Shown in pieces: positions 39,504 to 48,585 of a stretch of DNA of 64,000 bases. The notes beneath the pieces were generated by a model that saw only the letters and a program-made list of their open reading frames with translations, was not told the origin of the DNA and did no database searches. The translations under genes and the position numbers were made by a program. The DNA is taken from assembly GCF_024158745.1 (NCBI RefSeq), contig NZ_JAMZAW010000031.1:1-64000 (forward strand). Direction: 5' to 3'. Source of the stretch: Paenibacillus tyrphae (lineage in GTDB: Bacteria; Bacillota; Bacilli; Paenibacillales; NBRC-103111). The stretch's first letter is position 1. Every line of letters starts with the position of its first letter.

Positions 39504-42101
39504 CTAACTGCAGCGGCTGTAGCCGCAGTTGCTGCAATTTTTACAACCTTCGCTGTTAATCAGCGAAGCCGAGCCGCAGGACGGGCACAAGTCAAGAGAC
39601 GTAGCCGCGCTGCGTGTTACCGCATATTGAGCGGTCGTTTCCATCACGACCTCCTGCGTCGCGGTGATGTAGTCATCCGCGCTGTCGGAGAAATCGCCGT
39701 GCATTTCGAGCGCCTTGGCGACAGCGTCGGCAATCGATTCGACGCGATTCGCGCCGAATCCGATCGCCCCGGAGCCGCCGATGCCCTTGAGGTGCTTGAT
39801 CAGCAGTTGCACCTTGTTGCCATGATCGCCGTAACGCAGGAACAGCGAGCAGACGCGTCCGAGCGCTTCGGACATCGCGAAGACATCGGAACCGGCTTTG
39901 CCGACGTTCAAGAAAATTTCGCTCGGGCTGCCGTTCATATCGTTAATCGTAATGTAAGCCATCCCGAACGGGGTATTGAATTTATACGTCGCCCCGCGCA
40001 GAGCCTGCGGACGGCGTTTGTATTCCTTATCGAACACCTGCTCCGTCTTGGCGTCAATATTGACCGCCAGCGATTGGGACAGGTTGGTAAGCGACTTCTC
40101 CTCGCCCGCAGCGGCTGGCTCAGCTGCGGCCGGTTGTGCGGCCGGCTTCGCTTCCACAGCCTTATCTTCCTTCTTGTCCGTGCTCAGAACCTGCACGTCG
40201 CGGCTGCCGTCCCGATAAATCGTCACGCCTTTGCAGCCCAGATCGAAGGCAAGCTCGTACAGTTGCTTCGTTTCTTCAACCGTAAAGTCGGACGGGCAGT
40301 TCGCCGTCTTGGAGATCGAGCTGTCCACCCATTTTTGAATGGCGGCCTGTGCCCGAATATGATCTTCCGCTGACAAATCCATGGCGGTAACGAAATAGTC
40401 CGGCAGCTCTTCGTTCGGATGCTGGTCCTTCCATTCCTGAGCGATCGGCACGTACTGCTTGTCGAAGCCGAGACGGCTTTGACGGTAGTACTCGAACGCA
40501 AAGTACGGCTCGATACCTGTCGAGGTGCCCACCATCGTTCCCGTGCTGCCCGTCGGCGCTTGGGTAATGACCGTTACGTTGCGCATGCCCTTCTTCTGGA
40601 TGGCGGCGCCCACTTCCGGGAAGACGGACGTGATATGCTTCATGAAGCCGCTCTGCAGGAACGGTTCCGCTTGGAACTGCTTGAAGGAGCCTTTCTCTTC
40701 CGCGATATCGGCAGAAGCCAGGTAAGCTTCCTTCGCCATGAAGCCGTACAGCTTATCGAGGAATTCGAGCGATTCCGGACTCCCGTAGCGGATGCCCAGC
40801 TTAATCATCAGCTCGGCAAGGCCCATAGAGCCGAGTCCGACACGGCGCTCGCCTTGCTGGTTCACCCGGTTTTGTTCAAAGTGATACGGCGTTTTGTCAA
40901 TAACGTTATCCAGGAAACGCGTGGAATAATGGACGACCTTCGCAAGCTCGTCCCATGCCACGTCGTGATTATGCTCGTCGTAAAACTTGGACAGATTGAT
41001 CGCGGACAGATTGCATACACCCCAAGCTGGCAATCCCTGCTCGCCGCAAGGGTTCGTGCAGATGATCGGGTTGAAGTACCAGCTGTTGGACATCTGGTTG
41101 TAGTATTCCATGAACACGACCCCGGGTTCCGCCGATTTCCATGCGGATTCGATAATCGTATGCCACACGTCGCGCGCTTTGACCGTACGGTAGTGATTTA
41201 TTTTTTTTCCGGTCTTTCTCCACTTGTCCAAATCGCCGTCCCACAGCTCGTCATATTCGGGATCGGTCGTATCGGGATAGACCAATTCCCAATCCAGATC
41301 CTCTTTGACCGCCTTCATAAAGCCGTTGCTGACGCATACGGACAAGTTGGCATTCGTGATCTGGCCCATCGTTTGCTTCACGGTAATAAAATCGACCACG
41401 TCCGGATGCCAGTCGTTGATCATCAGCATCAGCGCGCCGCGGCGGCTTCCGCCTTGTTCGATCAAGCCGGTCGTATAACTGAACAGTCCGCCCCATGACA
41501 CTGCACCGCTCGAAGAACCGTTGACGCCTTTGACAACGGAACGCCGTGGACGAAGCGAGGACAGGTTAATACCGACGCCGCCTCCGCGCGCCATAATTTC
41601 CGTCATTTCAGACAGCGTCGCCATGATACCTCCACGGCTATCATGCGGGGACGGAATGACGTAGCAGTTGAACAGCGTCAATTCGTCGCTTGCGTCCGCT
41701 CCTGCGGCGATCCGTCCGCCAGGCACAAGCTTCCAATCGTCGAGCACATAACGGAACTTGTCCGTCCATTCCTTGCGTTTCTCCGGAGTTGCTTCCACGG
41801 AAGCCATGGCAGCGGCCAAGCGGTCCCACATCTGCTGCGGTGTTTTTTCCAGCGTCAGCGTCAGCTTCTCGACGGAGGAATCGACAACCTCTCCGCTCCG
41901 CAGCTTGACTTTGACCCGGTTTCCTTGACGTTCAATGACTTCCCCTACTTCCTTGGCCGGAAACTTCGGATCGTCCTTCGTCAGCACCAGTACCGTATCT
42001 CCCACTTTCGTATTGCGGGTATCGGCATCCTTCATCGCATAACGGTCAAGAAATATTTTTTCGCTTAAGCCTTCCAATTTGGTCTGCTGCACGGTCTTCA
42101 A
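39504..42101 (-). CDS. nrdJ: adenosylcobalamin-dependent (class II) ribonucleotide reductase
   Basis: 865 residues from TTG 42101 with GGGAGG 8 nt upstream. Reduces ribonucleotides to deoxyribonucleotides in the cytoplasm using a B12 radical. Readable features: FNCYVIPSPHDSRGGI, ARGGGVGINLSSLRP, the NPCGEQ active-site motif, QAPTGSTGTMVGTSTGIEP, and an Ala/Pro-rich linker at about 655-685 before a C-terminal domain ending in a Cys-rich zinc ribbon (LCPSCGSASLINSEGCKNC...). No cobalamin riboswitch is evident upstream; instead two NrdR boxes flank the promoter. Confidence 0.96.
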   Translation of the reverse strand: MKTVQQTKLEGLSEKIFLDRYAMKDADTRNTKVGDTVLVLTKDDPKFPAKEVGEVIERQGNRVKVKLRSGEVVDSSVEKLTLTLEKTPQQMWDRLAAAMASVEATPEKRKEWTDKFRYVLDDWKLVPGGRIAAGADASDELTLFNCYVIPSPHDSRGGIMATLSEMTEIMARGGGVGINLSSLRPRRSVVKGVNGSSSGAVSWGGLFSYTTGLIEQGGSRRGALMLMINDWHPDVVDFITVKQTMGQITNANLSVCVSNGFMKAVKEDLDWELVYPDTTDPEYDELWDGDLDKWRKTGKKINHYRTVKARDVWHTIIESAWKSAEPGVVFMEYYNQMSNSWYFNPIICTNPCGEQGLPAWGVCNLSAINLSKFYDEHNHDVAWDELAKVVHYSTRFLDNVIDKTPYHFEQNRVNQQGERRVGLGSMGLAELMIKLGIRYGSPESLEFLDKLYGFMAKEAYLASADIAEEKGSFKQFQAEPFLQSGFMKHITSVFPEVGAAIQKKGMRNVTVITQAPTGSTGTMVGTSTGIEPYFAFEYYRQSRLGFDKQYVPIAQEWKDQHPNEELPDYFVTAMDLSAEDHIRAQAAIQKWVDSSISKTANCPSDFTVEETKQLYELAFDLGCKGVTIYRDGSRDVQVLSTDKKEDKAVEAKPAAQPAAAEPAAAGEEKSLTNLSQSLAVNIDAKTEQVFDKEYKRRPQALRGATYKFNTPFGMAYITINDMNGSPSEIFLNVGKAGSDVFAMSEALGRVCSLFLRYGDHGNKVQLLIKHLKGIGGSGAIGFGANRVESIADAVAKALEMHGDFSDSADDYITATQEVVMETTAQYAVTRSAATSLDLCPSCGSASLINSEGCKNCSNCGYSRCS

Positions 42102-42498
42102 AACAACAACCTCCCGGAAATATTTTCAAAGATTAATCACAATATCTGGTATGCGAAATTCATTATACAATACAATATATTGTGTTACGAATAGGCAAAA
42201 AGCGGATTTAACGGCGTAGTGTGGAATACAAGCCCGCTAGCTTCTTTTTTCGCGGTCAGGCTCTCTTTTTCGTTGATGAAATCTTCATCTTTTTCGACAA
42301 AGCCGACCTAAATTGACGGAAAATTGGAACTATGCACGCTCAAAAACATGTCAAACCCAACCTTGAAAATCCGCCCTTTGCTTCGTTTTGACAATGAATC
42401 AGCCGATTGTTAGTCTAGTAATAGTATAACCGAATTCAGCAGTATTATCAAACGTATGTTCCCATTTCCAAAACCTACATGATACGGGAGGTGTACCC
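42102..42498. other. intergenic region between nrdJ and dat
   Basis: Divergent control region. The nrdJ side carries NrdR boxes and TATAAT; the dat side has TTGACA at 42388-42393 with only a weak -10. No cobalamin aptamer features were found. The middle (42230-42310) has no assignable gene. Confidence 0.4.
42137..42185 (-). promoter_or_regulatory. tandem NrdR boxes and nrdJ promoter
   Basis: Box 1 ATACAATATATTGTGT (42170-42185) matches the NrdR consensus acaCwAtATaTwGtgt at all but one position. Box 2 (42137-42152, TCACAATATCTGGTAT) is weaker. Their centres are 33 bp apart, three helical turns, the usual NrdR spacing. TATAAT (minus, 42167-42162) lies between them. Confidence 0.8.
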
Positions 42499-43350
42499 AT
42501 GACTCCGATTTACCTGATCCAAGACAGACTCGTTCCCAAGGAAGAAGTTAGCGTCTCGCCGGACGACCGCGGGTACTATTTCGGCGACGGCATCTATGAA
42601 GTATTCCGCGTCTACGGAGGCAAGTTGTTCGAAGCTGAAGCGCATTTCAAACGGCTGGAACGCACGGCGGCCGCCGTCCGCATAGACCTGCCCGCTGCCT
42701 CAAGCGAATTGAAAAAGCAGCTGGAACAATTAATCGCCGCCAACTCGCTGATAGAAGGTACCGTCTACCTCCAAATTACCCGCGGTACCGCGCCCAGAGC
42801 CCATGCGATTCCCGCTCAGGCCGAGCCTGTCCTTATGGCTTATACGACCGAGGTGAAGCGTCCCGTTCACACGATGCAGCAGGGCATCGCCGTCGTCACA
42901 ATGGAGGATATCCGGTGGCTGCGCTGCGACCTGAAGACGCTTAACCTACTGCCCAACACGTTGGCGAAGCAGCACGCGCTCGATCAAGGCGCAGACGACG
43001 TCGTATTACACCGCAGCGGATTGGTCACGGAGTGCAGCGCCTCCAACGTGATGATCGTCAAAGAAGGCGCGATCATTACCCATCCCGCCGACAACCTGAT
43101 CCTGCACGGGATCACGCGCGCCGTCGCGCTGCGTCTGGCCCGCGAGCTCGGCATCCCGGTCGCCGAAACGCCGTTCACGCTGGAGGATCTCCGGCAGGCT
43201 GAGGAAGTGTTCGTCACCGGTACCACCATCGAAGTGACGCCCGTCATTTCCGTCGACGGCCTTCCCGTTGCCTCGGGCAATCCGGGTCCGGTCACGCGCC
43301 GCCTGCAGCAAGCCTTCGAGCAGGCCATCACCTCCTCCATCCCCCAATAA
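42499..43350 (+). CDS. dat: D-amino-acid aminotransferase
   Basis: 283 residues from ATG 42499 (GGGAGG upstream). Class IV PLP aminotransferase: RGYYFGDGIYEV N-terminal motif, PLP-binding Lys146 in RCDLKTLNLLPN, and C-terminal VFVTGTTIEVTPV. Converts D-alanine and 2-oxoglutarate to pyruvate and D-glutamate, linking cell-wall D-amino acid pools. Length is normal for Bacillus Dat. Monocistronic, convergent with lipM and sharing its terminator. Confidence 0.92.
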   Translation: MTPIYLIQDRLVPKEEVSVSPDDRGYYFGDGIYEVFRVYGGKLFEAEAHFKRLERTAAAVRIDLPAASSELKKQLEQLIAANSLIEGTVYLQITRGTAPRAHAIPAQAEPVLMAYTTEVKRPVHTMQQGIAVVTMEDIRWLRCDLKTLNLLPNTLAKQHALDQGADDVVLHRSGLVTECSASNVMIVKEGAIITHPADNLILHGITRAVALRLARELGIPVAETPFTLEDLRQAEEVFVTGTTIEVTPVISVDGLPVASGNPGPVTRRLQQAFEQAITSSIPQ

Positions 43351-43359
43351 CGAATAAAA

Positions 43360-43387
43360 AACCTTCGGAGCGCTATCTCCGAAGGTT
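43360..43387. terminator. bidirectional terminator between dat and lipM
   Basis: AACCTTCGGAG 43360-43370 with CTCCGAAGGTT 43377-43387; T-run TTTTTTATT on the minus strand. The lipM stop codon lies inside the stem. Confidence 0.85.
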
Positions 43388-44218
43388 CCACTCTTCATTG
43401 CCGTATTTTTCTTCCGCCAGCCGTTCCGCCAGCTCCTGCTCGTACGCAGTCAGCTCTCCCGGAACCAGCTTTACGCCCAATCCTTCGGCCATGCCGGCCA
43501 GAAACGCTTCTTCCGTCTGTGCCAGCCCGGCTGGAGGTTGTCCGACGCTGCGTAGCAGATCGTTGATCGCGACCGCCTTCCGCAAAAACTGCTGTTTCAT
43601 CCGTTCCATGATCCGTTCGTTCTTGAACCTCAGTAGCCGGAACAGCTGATCTGCATCGAGATCGAGCAAAATCGACCCGTGCTGCAGCACAACGCCCTTC
43701 TGCCGCGTCTGCGCACTGCCGGCCACCTTGCGCCCCTCCACGACAAGCTCGTACCAGGAAGGCGAGTCGAAGCAGGCCGCCGAGCCCATCGACTCGTACT
43801 TGCTCTTGTCCTCCTCGCTTTCGAGCTGTACCATATCAGCCGCCAGTCCGAGCTTGCGGAATCCGAGCAGCAGCCCTTCGCTCAGCACCCGATACGCTTC
43901 CGTCACGCTTCGCGGAATGCCGGGGTAATCCTCGGACACAATGATGCTGTACGTCAGCTCCTTGTCGTGGAGCACCGCCCTTCCTCCGGTCGCCCGGCGG
44001 ACGAAGCCGATGCCTTCGCGCTCCAGCGCATCGAAATCGATCTCTTCCTTCGCCTTCTGAAAATAACCGATCGACAACGTCGGAGGATTCCAGCCGTAAA
44101 ACCGCACGGTGGGCGGCGCCGCTCCTTCGCCGTGAGCAGTCAGAATCGCTTCGTCTACCGCCATATTGTAAGCCGGCGAACCATAGCCGGACCGAATCCA
44201 TCGCCATTCCTGCATCAT
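43373..44218 (-). CDS. lipM: octanoyl-ACP:protein octanoyltransferase
   Basis: 281 residues from ATG 44218 (GGGAGG upstream). Close to B. subtilis LipM over its whole length: FYGWNPPTLSIGYFQ, GFVRRATGGRAVLHD, catalytic Cys149 in SAACFDSPSWYELV and Lys164 in EGRKVAGSAQTRQKG. Transfers octanoyl groups from ACP to GcvH as the first step of lipoate assembly. In B. subtilis the gene lies in the yqh region near yqhG/yqhH, which are also close here, supporting orthology. Confidence 0.93.
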   Translation of the reverse strand: MMQEWRWIRSGYGSPAYNMAVDEAILTAHGEGAAPPTVRFYGWNPPTLSIGYFQKAKEEIDFDALEREGIGFVRRATGGRAVLHDKELTYSIIVSEDYPGIPRSVTEAYRVLSEGLLLGFRKLGLAADMVQLESEEDKSKYESMGSAACFDSPSWYELVVEGRKVAGSAQTRQKGVVLQHGSILLDLDADQLFRLLRFKNERIMERMKQQFLRKAVAINDLLRSVGQPPAGLAQTEEAFLAGMAEGLGVKLVPGELTAYEQELAERLAEEKYGNEEWNLRR

Positions 44219-44268
44219 CCGCGATCCCTCCCTTTTTCTGTCGCCACCGGCCGTAAAACCGGCTCACT

Positions 44269-45360
44269 TTACCGTTTAACGGTCAGGCATTTTGCCGCCC
44301 GCAAACCGGGAACCTGCATCTCCCGGTCGGGTTTGTCGGCCCCGCCGGGCTTCACGAATGCAATCGCGCCGTCTTCCCCGAGCGCTACAAATTCGTCCCC
44401 GCTCTTATCCAGCGCCACCGGCCGGTGATCCCAAGCCAGATGCGTCTGCTTGCGCGTTTTTAAGTCCAGCACGGACAGCGGCTTCTCGATATCCGGATGA
44501 GCTCCGGTCGCATCGAAGCGCGCGATCAGCATTTTCCCGTTCAGCGCTTGCATTGCGTACGAGTACGGCCGGGTATTGGAAACAAAATGGTGCGCCAGCT
44601 CGTAGGGCTCCTGCTTCGGGTCCCAGCGGTAAATTTTGTTCGACCATTCGGTCTTGCTGCGCTGTGAAATCATCATATATAGGTCGCCGCCGGAATCGGC
44701 TTCCACTTGATCGAGCGGGTACCGCCGGGCCTCGGCGATGAGCTTGCCCCATTCTCCCGTCTCCAAGTCGACCTTATACACATTCGAGCTTGTCGTCGCA
44801 TTGTTCGACGTCACAAGCCACAGGTCTTTGCCCCGTCCGGTAATGTCCTCGATGCCGCCCGGCAGCGTCCATTCCTTGATCCACTTGTGTTCCTTCAACT
44901 GATAAATGCCGACCTTGGCATGGTCGCCGTCTTTCTGCGCCGTTTTATCGGCGGAAGCGAGAAACATCAGGTCCCCGTAAATGTAGCTGAGCTTGGGCGA
45001 GAAACCCGGCGTCGGATACATCGTGAAGCTGTCGCTCCTGCTATCCCGCAAGTAAAAACCTCGGGACGCCTTCGGATCGGACGGCGGAAATACGGTGATC
45101 GCCATGTGCTCTCCCGTATAACTGACCGAACTGACCGGCTGCTCCGTCTGCAGCACCTCCCGGGCTTCGTTCGTTTTGCTGTTGACGCTGAATACCCGGT
45201 TCTCTCCGGCTACGAGCAGATCGCCCGTCTCGTCCAAAGCTTTGGACGCTTCCGCATCGACCGGCGTCGTGCGGGGCTTGGCGTCCGAACCGAATATAGA
45301 ACATCCGGCGCAGGCCGCAGTCAACAGAAGCGTGAGACAGATACGAAAGCGTCTGCTCAA
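44269..45360 (-). CDS. secreted lipoprotein with beta-propeller-like repeats
   Basis: 363 residues from TTG 45360 with AGGGAG 8 nt upstream. Lipoprotein signal: basic start, hydrophobic core (FRICLTLLLTAACAGC), candidate lipid-attached Cys17 or Cys20. The mature part consists of repeated short strands with Trp/Asp turns (LLVAGENRVFSVNSKTNEA, GDLYMMISQRSKTEWSNKIY, LSVLDLKTRKQTHLAW), suggesting a six- or seven-bladed propeller. No catalytic signature; function unknown. Monocistronic. Confidence 0.75.
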   Translation of the reverse strand: MSRRFRICLTLLLTAACAGCSIFGSDAKPRTTPVDAEASKALDETGDLLVAGENRVFSVNSKTNEAREVLQTEQPVSSVSYTGEHMAITVFPPSDPKASRGFYLRDSRSDSFTMYPTPGFSPKLSYIYGDLMFLASADKTAQKDGDHAKVGIYQLKEHKWIKEWTLPGGIEDITGRGKDLWLVTSNNATTSSNVYKVDLETGEWGKLIAEARRYPLDQVEADSGGDLYMMISQRSKTEWSNKIYRWDPKQEPYELAHHFVSNTRPYSYAMQALNGKMLIARFDATGAHPDIEKPLSVLDLKTRKQTHLAWDHRPVALDKSGDEFVALGEDGAIAFVKPGGADKPDREMQVPGLRAAKCLTVKR

Positions 45361-45536
45361 AGATAGCTCTCCCTTTCTTTACCGTCCTGTCACCTCAGAA
45401 ATCGAGAGCCCGGCGTCCGTCCGCCAGGCCCCATCCCTTTCATCATATAGCATTGCCGGTTCGTTTGAAAGACTTTATTTTCGTGCATACTAAAAATTGA
45501 CTCGATTCGTTACCCGATGGAAAAGGAGCGCGTCCG

Positions 45537-47345
45537 ATGCAATCCACCGAGCGAAAAGAACACGTGCGTCAATTGAATGAGCATGTTCAGCTGTATTTTG
45601 AACGGGATTGGTTCGAGGAACTGCACGGCCGGGCGCAGCGCAACGGTCCGTGGGATGACTGGACGATGTTCCGGCTGGCCGAGGAGGCCGAGCAATCGGG
45701 GCTGATCCGCAGCTTCGACGAGCTCCAATGCTTGTCGCATTTGCCGAATCTGGTGCCGATGGACCATCAGATCGATACCGCCAAAAAAGTATTGACCGAA
45801 ATGCGCGGACGGGCCATTCTCGCGGACGAGGTCGGGCTCGGCAAAACGATCGAGGCCGGACTCATTCTCAAGGAGTACATGATCCGCGGACTTGTCCGCA
45901 AAGTGCTCATTCTCGTGCCCGCTTCGCTGGTGCTGCAGTGGGTGCGCGAGCTGAACCAGAAATTCGGCATTTCGGCCGTTGCCCAGAAGAAAGAATACAT
46001 GTGGGCCGCAAACGATGTCATCGTCGCCTCGATGGATACAGCCAAGCGCGACCCTCACCGGGACATCGTGCTCGGGCTGGAATACGATATGCTAATCGTA
46101 GATGAGGCCCACAAGCTGAAGAACAAAAAGACGACCAACTACCAATTCATCAACGAGCTGCGCAAAAAGTACTGCCTGCTGCTGACGGCGACGCCGGTGC
46201 AGAACGACTTGAAAGAGCTGTATAACCTGATTACCCTGCTCAAACCGGGGCAGCTTGGCGGCCAGGGCAGCTTTCAGGCAAATTTCGTCGTGGACAAACG
46301 GATTCCGAAGAACGAAGAGCAGCTTCAGCACGAGCTGAGCAAGGTCATGATCCGCAACCGGCGCAGTGACGGCAACGTGAATTTCACCAAACGGATCGTG
46401 CGCAATATTCCTTTGCAGCTCTCGCCCGAAGAGCAGGCGCTGTACGACGGCGTGACCAACTTCGTCCGCGGGCGTTACGAGGAGTCCGGCGGCGATATCG
46501 GCAGCATTTTGTCGCTTGTCACGCTGCAGCGCGAGGTGTGCTCCAGCCGGGATGCGGTATTTATCACGCTCGTCAATTTGTTCAAGAAAACCGAAGAGAA
46601 CTCGCCGCTCCGCGCCAAAATCTGGGAGCTCGTCGAGCTGATCCGCAGCATCAAAGCGAATACGAAGGCCGAAAAAGTGATGGAGCTGATCGGCGACATC
46701 GGGGAAAAAGTGATTATTTTCACGGAGTACCGCGCGTCTCAGGAATATTTGCTGCAATATTTGAAAGATCGGAAAATTTCGGCCGTCCCTTACCGAGGCG
46801 GTATGAACCGGGGCAAAAAAGACTGGATGATGGACTTGTTCCGCAACCGGGCCCAAGTGCTGATCGCCACCGAAGCGGGGGGCGAAGGCATCAATCTGCA
46901 ATTTTGCCACCATATGATCAACTTCGACCTTCCGTGGAACCCGATGCGGGTAGAGCAGCGGATCGGCCGAGTGCACCGGCTCGGTCAGCAGGAGGACGTC
47001 AAAATCTACAACCTGTCTACCCTTGGCACCATCGAGGAGCATATCTTATCGCTGCTGCACGAGAAAATCAACATGTTCGAGCTGGTCATCGGCGAGCTGG
47101 ATACGATTCTGGAGCGGTTCGAGAAAAAAACGTCGCTCGAATCTCATCTGGCCAAAATGATCTTGTCTTCGCGCAGCCAGGAGGACATCCACCGGCAGCT
47201 TGACGAACTGGGACGCTCGTTCATCGTCGTCCGCTCCGAGGTGGAGCAGGAATCGCAGGAGAACCTGCGGCTGCAAAGCGTGCTGAACGCGGTAGGCAGC
47301 CCCATCCCCGGGCAGGACCACGGCGGGGAGGAGGCCCGGCTATGA
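45537..47345 (+). CDS. yqhH: SNF2-family helicase/ATPase, YqhH ortholog
   Basis: 602 residues from ATG 45537 (AAGGAG 8 nt upstream). Complete SNF2 motor: ADEVGLGKTIEAGL (motif I), DEAHKLKN (II), LLTATPVQN (III), IIFTEYRASQEYL (IV), TEAGGEGINLQFC (V) and QRIGRVHRLGQ (VI). DNA translocase of the RapA/SNF2 superfamily without additional domains. Its stop overlaps the start of the YqhG-family gene (ATGA), as the pair is also adjacent in B. subtilis. Precise role unknown. Confidence 0.93.
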   Translation: MQSTERKEHVRQLNEHVQLYFERDWFEELHGRAQRNGPWDDWTMFRLAEEAEQSGLIRSFDELQCLSHLPNLVPMDHQIDTAKKVLTEMRGRAILADEVGLGKTIEAGLILKEYMIRGLVRKVLILVPASLVLQWVRELNQKFGISAVAQKKEYMWAANDVIVASMDTAKRDPHRDIVLGLEYDMLIVDEAHKLKNKKTTNYQFINELRKKYCLLLTATPVQNDLKELYNLITLLKPGQLGGQGSFQANFVVDKRIPKNEEQLQHELSKVMIRNRRSDGNVNFTKRIVRNIPLQLSPEEQALYDGVTNFVRGRYEESGGDIGSILSLVTLQREVCSSRDAVFITLVNLFKKTEENSPLRAKIWELVELIRSIKANTKAEKVMELIGDIGEKVIIFTEYRASQEYLLQYLKDRKISAVPYRGGMNRGKKDWMMDLFRNRAQVLIATEAGGEGINLQFCHHMINFDLPWNPMRVEQRIGRVHRLGQQEDVKIYNLSTLGTIEEHILSLLHEKINMFELVIGELDTILERFEKKTSLESHLAKMILSSRSQEDIHRQLDELGRSFIVVRSEVEQESQENLRLQSVLNAVGSPIPGQDHGGEEARL

Positions 47346-48418
47346 CGATGACGGCGGACCAAATCCGCTCCTTCGTGCAGCGCTATCTGGAAGCGGAACA
47401 GTGCGACATTATGGAGAAGCATCCGGCCTACGTGACCGTGAAGCTGTCGCCCTCCGCCGACAAGGATTTGAACCACCGCCCTTATTATTGGAGCTTTGTC
47501 GAACGGACCGGCGTTACCCCGGAGACGATGACGTGCACCTTCGTCTTCGACCCGGAGGCCTACCGCGAGCTACAGCCTCACGGCCCTCCCGGCGGGCCGC
47601 AGCCCGGCGTCAGCACCGCCGCTCCCGGGCTCGCGGGCACGACTGGGACGTCGGCCGCCGGGGCGACGGCCGGCCAGCCCTCTGCCGGAAGCCCCGCAGG
47701 AGCTGCGGCGCAGACAGGCGCAGCTCCCGGCGGAGCACAGCCGCAGGGAGACAGCATCCTCGGCCGCTACTTCGGCTTCGTGCCGACGTCGTTTACCGCG
47801 CGCATTCCACGGGACGAAGTCACCTATGGCAGCCGGCGGCTGGAGCAGCTTTTTGCCGCCGTCCGGGCCAAGGGCAAGTATGTCCGGCTGTTCGAGCAGC
47901 ATGTGCCGGAGCAGCCCCGGCGATCCGCAACCGTACCTTACGATACTTGGCTCGCCGTCAATTACAAGGTGGAGCTGGCTTGCGATATGAAGCGCAGCGA
48001 AATTCACTCTCTGGCCATCCAGTTGCAAACAGGCGTGATCCGCGAGCGGTTCATGGATTGGATCGCTCCGCTCGCTTTTACGCCGCAGCTGCCCGCTCAC
48101 GTCTACATTACCCCGGACCGGATTGCGCTGCCCCGCGCGGTGCTCTACCTGGAGGAGCATCTGGAAAGCAAGCTGGCCAGGTACGACCACCGCTGGGCGA
48201 AGGAAGCTCAGCTTCGGCTCGCGGATGAACAAGCCCGCATCCGCGATTATTACGAGGCGCTGCTTAAGACCGCTGAGCTCGATCAACGCCCGGACATCGA
48301 GGCGCAGTACGCCGGCCGCTCCCGGGAAATCGAATGGCAGTACCGCCCGCGCATCCGAATATCCGCCATCAACTGCGGATTGTTCCATGTTTCCTCTGCG
48401 AAACCGCCCGCGTACTGA
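47342..48418 (+). CDS. yqhG: YqhG-family protein with low-complexity insert
   Basis: 358 residues; start overlaps the helicase stop, so translation is coupled. Residues 1-75 and about 135-358 match the YqhG family as I recall it (LEAEQCDIMEKHPAYVTVKLS, YYWSFVERTG, RYFGFVPTSFTARIPRDEV, CDMKRSEIHSLAIQL). Residues about 78-135 are a Gly/Ala/Pro/Thr/Gln-rich, highly GC-rich insert not expected in the B. subtilis protein, presumably a flexible linker. Biochemical function unknown; tight linkage suggests a partner of the SNF2 ATPase. Confidence 0.85.
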   Translation: MTMTADQIRSFVQRYLEAEQCDIMEKHPAYVTVKLSPSADKDLNHRPYYWSFVERTGVTPETMTCTFVFDPEAYRELQPHGPPGGPQPGVSTAAPGLAGTTGTSAAGATAGQPSAGSPAGAAAQTGAAPGGAQPQGDSILGRYFGFVPTSFTARIPRDEVTYGSRRLEQLFAAVRAKGKYVRLFEQHVPEQPRRSATVPYDTWLAVNYKVELACDMKRSEIHSLAIQLQTGVIRERFMDWIAPLAFTPQLPAHVYITPDRIALPRAVLYLEEHLESKLARYDHRWAKEAQLRLADEQARIRDYYEALLKTAELDQRPDIEAQYAGRSREIEWQYRPRIRISAINCGLFHVSSAKPPAY

Positions 48419-48585
48419 CGAACGGGCGCGAAACGGTGCGTTTTTCAGGGGAAAGTATTTTTGGACAGACTACAGGTTCTAACAATCTTTTCGGCGCATA
48501 CCTTGTACAATAAAGGCATATTCGCAGCGGAATGCGCATAATGCCGATCTCAGGCCAACGACTCCTAAGCGAAGCAGGTGAAACT

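Noticed and set aside
40419-41498. 359-codon plus-strand frame opposite nrdJ
   Set aside because: Antisense shadow of a certain gene.
42102-42498. Cobalamin riboswitch upstream of nrdJ
   Set aside because: No B12-box-like sequence or expected helices; NrdR boxes explain control better.
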